From NCBI GenBank assembly GCA_041601535.1, contig JBFIHZ010000193.1, positions 1 to 7,582 of the forward strand: a stretch of 7,582 nucleotides of DNA, given 5' to 3'. Source of the DNA: JBFIHZ01 sp041601535. GTDB taxonomy: Bacteria > Pseudomonadota > Gammaproteobacteria > Xanthomonadales > SZUA-36. Within the stretch, counting starts at the first letter, position 1; every line of letters starts with the position of its first letter. Both the position numbers and the translations under genes were made by a program. The notes under the pieces are model-generated. The model ran no database searches and was not told the DNA's origin. It was given only the letters and a program-made list of their open reading frames with translations. Below are positions 5,210 to 7,582 of this stretch, piece by piece.

Positions 5210-6756
5210 CAGCAGATGGCCAGGTGTTGAACCTGTCGCATGATGATGTGACGCTTGCAGAGTTGCGGCGGGTTTATTTTGAAGGTGCGTCCGTCCGGCT
5301 GTCACCGGGTTGTTGGGAGCAGCTTGACGCGAGCAATCGGGCGGTAGATGAGATGGTGGCCCGGGGCAAACCGGTGTATGGCATCAACACGGGTTTCGGC
5401 CTGTTGGCCAGCACCCGTATCCCAAACCAGCAATTGGCTGAGCTGCAACGTAACCTGGTGCTGTCACATGCCACGGGTGTCGGTGAATATATTAATGACC
5501 GGCTGACCCGGCTGATGATCGTTCTGAAAATCATCAGCCTGGCGCAGGGTCATTCCGGCGTGCACCCGCAGCTGGTGCAAGCGCTGATCGATTTGCTGGA
5601 CCACGGCATCATGCCCTGTATTCCCGCCAAGGGTTCGGTGGGTGCATCCGGCGATCTGGCGCCATTGGCCCATCTGGCTTGCGCATTGATTGGCGTGGGC
5701 GAAGTACGTTTCCAGGGCCGCCTGATGCCGGCAGCCGAGGCGCTGACTGGTTGTGGATTAAAGCCGGTTGAGCTCGGCCCGAAGGACGGTCTGGCATTGC
5801 TCAATGGCACGCAGGTATCCTGCGGCTTTGCCCTGGCCGGGCTGTTTGAAGCCGAAAACCTGTTTGCCGCAGCGGTGGTAACAGGCGCGCTGTCGGTAGA
5901 CGCCATGAAAGGCAGCACTGCGCCATTTGACGCGCGCATCCACCGTTTGCGGCGCCAGCCCGGACAGATCGCGGTGGCGGAAAAATACCTTGGCCTGTTG
6001 CGCGGCAGCGATATTCTGCAGTCGCATGTGGATTGTGAAAAGGTGCAGGATCCGTATTCCCTGCGTTGCCAGCCGCAGGTGATGGGTGCCTGCCTGGATC
6101 TGCTGAACAATGCGGCGCGTACTCTGGCACTGGAAGCCAATGCCGTGACGGACAATCCGTTGATCTTTCCGGATACCCGGGAAAGTCTGTCCGGCGGAAA
6201 TTTCCACGCAGAACCCGTTGCTTTTGCTGCGGACACACTGGCGCTGGCGCTGGCGGAAATGGCTTCAATGTCCGAGCGGCGGCTGTCCCTGCTGGTAGAT
6301 CCGAAGATGAACGGCGGGCTGCCGGCTTTTCTGGTGGAGAACAGCGGCCTGAACAGCGGGTTTATGATCGCCCAGGTCACGGCGGCCGCCCTGGTGTCGG
6401 AGAACAAGTCCCATGCGCATCCGGCCAGCGTTGACAGCATACCCACCTCGGCCAACCAGGAAGACCATGTCAGCATGGCCGCCTATGCCGGTCGCCGTTT
6501 GCAGGATATGGTGGAAAATTCAGTTGCGGTGGTGGCTATCGAATTGCTGGCCGCGGTGCAGGCGGTGGAATGCCATGCGCCCTGCCTGACATCCGCGCCA
6601 TTGCAGCAGGTAGTGGCCAATATACGCGCACAAGTGGGCAGGCTGGAAACGGACCGGTTTTTCGCGCCGGATATAAACCGGGCCGTGGAAGTGATCAACC
6701 GTGGAGACTTTTATGCCACCGTAAGCGACATTCTGCCATCCGGGCTGCCTGCCTGA
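5206..6756 (+). CDS. hutH: Histidine ammonia-lyase (histidase) HutH
   Basis: Cytoplasmic homotetrameric lyase that removes ammonia from L-histidine to give trans-urocanate, the first and committing step. It has 516 residues from ATG 5206, close to the family's roughly 510. The Ala-Ser-Gly triad that cyclises to the MIO electrophile is A147-S148-G149 in GSVGASGDLAPLAHLA. Other active-site residues have Pseudomonas histidase counterparts: Y58 (PVYGINTGFG), H88 (LSHATG), N200 (LLNGTQ), Y284 and R287 (QDPYSLRCQPQVMG) and E419 (SANQEDHVSMA). The SVDSIPTSANQEDHVSM block (408-424) identifies histidase within the aromatic amino-acid lyases. The frame is open back to 5110, but that would overlap hutU by 100 nt and add a non-family N-terminus. 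ATG 5206 overlaps the hutU TGA as ATGA, with only a weak AGG upstream, so translation is probably coupled to hutU. Confidence 0.98.
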   Translation: MTADGQVLNLSHDDVTLAELRRVYFEGASVRLSPGCWEQLDASNRAVDEMVARGKPVYGINTGFGLLASTRIPNQQLAELQRNLVLSHATGVGEYINDRLTRLMIVLKIISLAQGHSGVHPQLVQALIDLLDHGIMPCIPAKGSVGASGDLAPLAHLACALIGVGEVRFQGRLMPAAEALTGCGLKPVELGPKDGLALLNGTQVSCGFALAGLFEAENLFAAAVVTGALSVDAMKGSTAPFDARIHRLRRQPGQIAVAEKYLGLLRGSDILQSHVDCEKVQDPYSLRCQPQVMGACLDLLNNAARTLALEANAVTDNPLIFPDTRESLSGGNFHAEPVAFAADTLALALAEMASMSERRLSLLVDPKMNGGLPAFLVENSGLNSGFMIAQVTAAALVSENKSHAHPASVDSIPTSANQEDHVSMAAYAGRRLQDMVENSVAVVAIELLAAVQAVECHAPCLTSAPLQQVVANIRAQVGRLETDRFFAPDINRAVEVINRGDFYATVSDILPSGLPA

Positions 6757-6794
6757 GAACTGCTGAACAAAGCGCTCCCGGTAATTGCCACAAA

Positions 6795-6834
6795 AAAAAG
6801 GGCAGGAACAGCGGCAGCTGTTCCTGCCCTTTTT
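6795..6834. terminator. Bidirectional Rho-independent terminator between hutH and the TonB receptor gene
   Basis: Bases 6795-6812 and 6817-6834 are perfectly complementary, forming an 18-bp stem (core GGGCAGGAACAGC) around a GGCA tetraloop. Reading rightward the stem ends in five T; reading leftward the A run at 6792-6799 becomes eight T. It lies 38 nt after the hutH stop and 16 nt after the receptor stop on the other strand, so it can terminate both convergent units. Confidence 0.93.
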
Positions 6835-6850
6835 AGCGCTTGTTACTGTC

Positions 6851-7582
6851 TCAAAAGCGGGCTTCCAGCGACAATTCCACGGTACGCGGCGCGCCCAGCG
6901 CTACCTGGTTGGTGTACCAGGGCGAGACCCAGGGCACATAGTCCTCGTCCAGCAGGTTGCGCACACGCAGCATGATGCGGTAGTTGTTGATGCTGTAGGC
7001 CGCAAAGGCGTTTACCACCACGTATTCTTTCAACTCAATGGTGTTACTGATATCAGCATAGCGGTTGTCGATGTATCGCAGGCCGCCGCCCAGTTCCAGT
7101 GGCAACCCGAATACTTCACTGACGGACGTCCAGGCGTTGGCTGTCCATTTGCCCACGTTGGGCGGCGTGTTGCCGGTGGCGTCACCCAGGTACTGCAGGA
7201 AGACATCACCATAAGAGGCGTCCGTATAGGCCACGTTGAAGCTGGCCTGCCAGGTATCCGTCAGTGAGGTGGAGGCGGAAAACTCCCAGCCACTTGATTC
7301 CTGGCTGCCGACGTTGGCAACTTCATCCTGGCCAATCTGGGTCAGCAGGTCTTCGCGCAGTATGTCGTAGTACGCGAAGGTGACTTCAGTATCGCCTTCG
7401 TTCAGCACGGCTTTCAGGCCCACTTCCCACATGCGTGAAGACGCCAGCTTGAACTTCTCGGTGAATTCAACCGAGAACAATTCGGTACCCACCGGGTCTT
7501 TACCTGTAGTGAACTGGCCATAGGCCGCGATCTCGGGGGTGATGTCATACACCAGTCCGGCACGCCAGCTGAATGGCTTGAA
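6851..7582 (-). CDS. TonB-dependent outer-membrane receptor, C-terminal part (partial)
   Basis: The last 243 residues of a TonB-dependent receptor; the N-terminus (signal, TonB box, plug) lies beyond the right edge. The frame is open to base 7582. Visible segments are alternating amphipathic barrel strands with family landmarks: SWRAGLVYDITPEIAAYGQFTTGKDP, a SSRMWEVGLKAVL strand (the usual 'E-VG-K' pattern), FAYYDILREDLLTQ, VGSQESSGWEFSAS, TPPNVGKWTANAWTS, GGGLRYIDNRYAD, the RVRNLLDEDYVPW motif (equivalent to the common 'NLFDK-Y') and LGAPRTVELSLEARF ending in the C-terminal Phe recognised by the Bam machinery. The pattern resembles siderophore-type receptors, but the ligand cannot be inferred from the C-terminus. 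It converges on hutH and shares the terminator. Uptake of histidine, urocanate or a metal-histidine complex would fit the context but is unproven. Confidence 0.93.
   Translation of the reverse strand, partial: FKPFSWRAGLVYDITPEIAAYGQFTTGKDPVGTELFSVEFTEKFKLASSRMWEVGLKAVLNEGDTEVTFAYYDILREDLLTQIGQDEVANVGSQESSGWEFSASTSLTDTWQASFNVAYTDASYGDVFLQYLGDATGNTPPNVGKWTANAWTSVSEVFGLPLELGGGLRYIDNRYADISNTIELKEYVVVNAFAAYSINNYRIMLRVRNLLDEDYVPWVSPWYTNQVALGAPRTVELSLEARF

Noticed and set aside
5550..6476. Minus-strand open frame of 308 codons, with nested shorter ones
   Set aside because: Antisense to histidase; low-complexity Ser/Arg/Ala-rich translation with no domain.
1..7582. tRNA, rRNA, insertion sequence or attachment-site signals
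   Set aside because: No transposase motifs, terminal inverted repeats, cloverleaf-like segments or rRNA-like stretches were seen. The window is densely filled by metabolic, transport and receptor genes.

Overview
The window is a histidine-utilisation (hut) locus from a Gram-negative bacterium, most likely a gammaproteobacterium. The C-terminal part of a TonB-dependent outer-membrane receptor shows the Gram-negative envelope. The presence of HutF (formimidoylglutamate deiminase) indicates the five-step hut pathway known from Pseudomonas, Xanthomonas and related proteobacteria. Base composition looks moderately GC-rich by eye. I cannot assign a genus; a marine, non-Pseudomonas gammaproteobacterium is only a guess.

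Layout. Positions 1-3307 hold a minus-strand operon read from right to left: hutI (imidazolonepropionase), then 4 nt later a DmeF-type cation diffusion facilitator with a very His-rich loop, then 57 nt later hutF, which runs off the left edge and lacks roughly its last 100 residues. Positions 3308-3508 form a divergent control region. It contains a perfect TGTATATACA palindrome of the HutC (GntR-family) operator type, which overlaps candidate promoters in both directions, and a hairpin in the hutU leader. Positions 3509-6756 hold the plus-strand pair hutU (urocanase) and hutH (histidine ammonia-lyase), joined by an ATGA stop/start overlap. A perfect 18-bp stem flanked by A and T runs (6795-6834) is a bidirectional terminator between hutH and the convergent receptor gene, whose last 243 codons occupy 6851-7582 on the minus strand.

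How they work together. HutH converts L-histidine to urocanate, HutU converts urocanate to imidazolonepropionate, HutI converts that to formiminoglutamate, and HutF deiminates it to N-formylglutamate. The next enzyme (HutG), a transporter and the HutC repressor are not in the window.

The unusual element is the metal exporter gene placed between two metal-dependent amidohydrolase genes in the same apparent transcript, with a TonB-dependent receptor next door. This suggests, as inference only, that histidine catabolism and transition-metal handling are linked here: histidine binds Ni, Co, Cu and Zn, and degrading it would release bound metal. Apart from that arrangement, the enzymes look like intact, canonical hut enzymes. 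I do not see a wholly new system.
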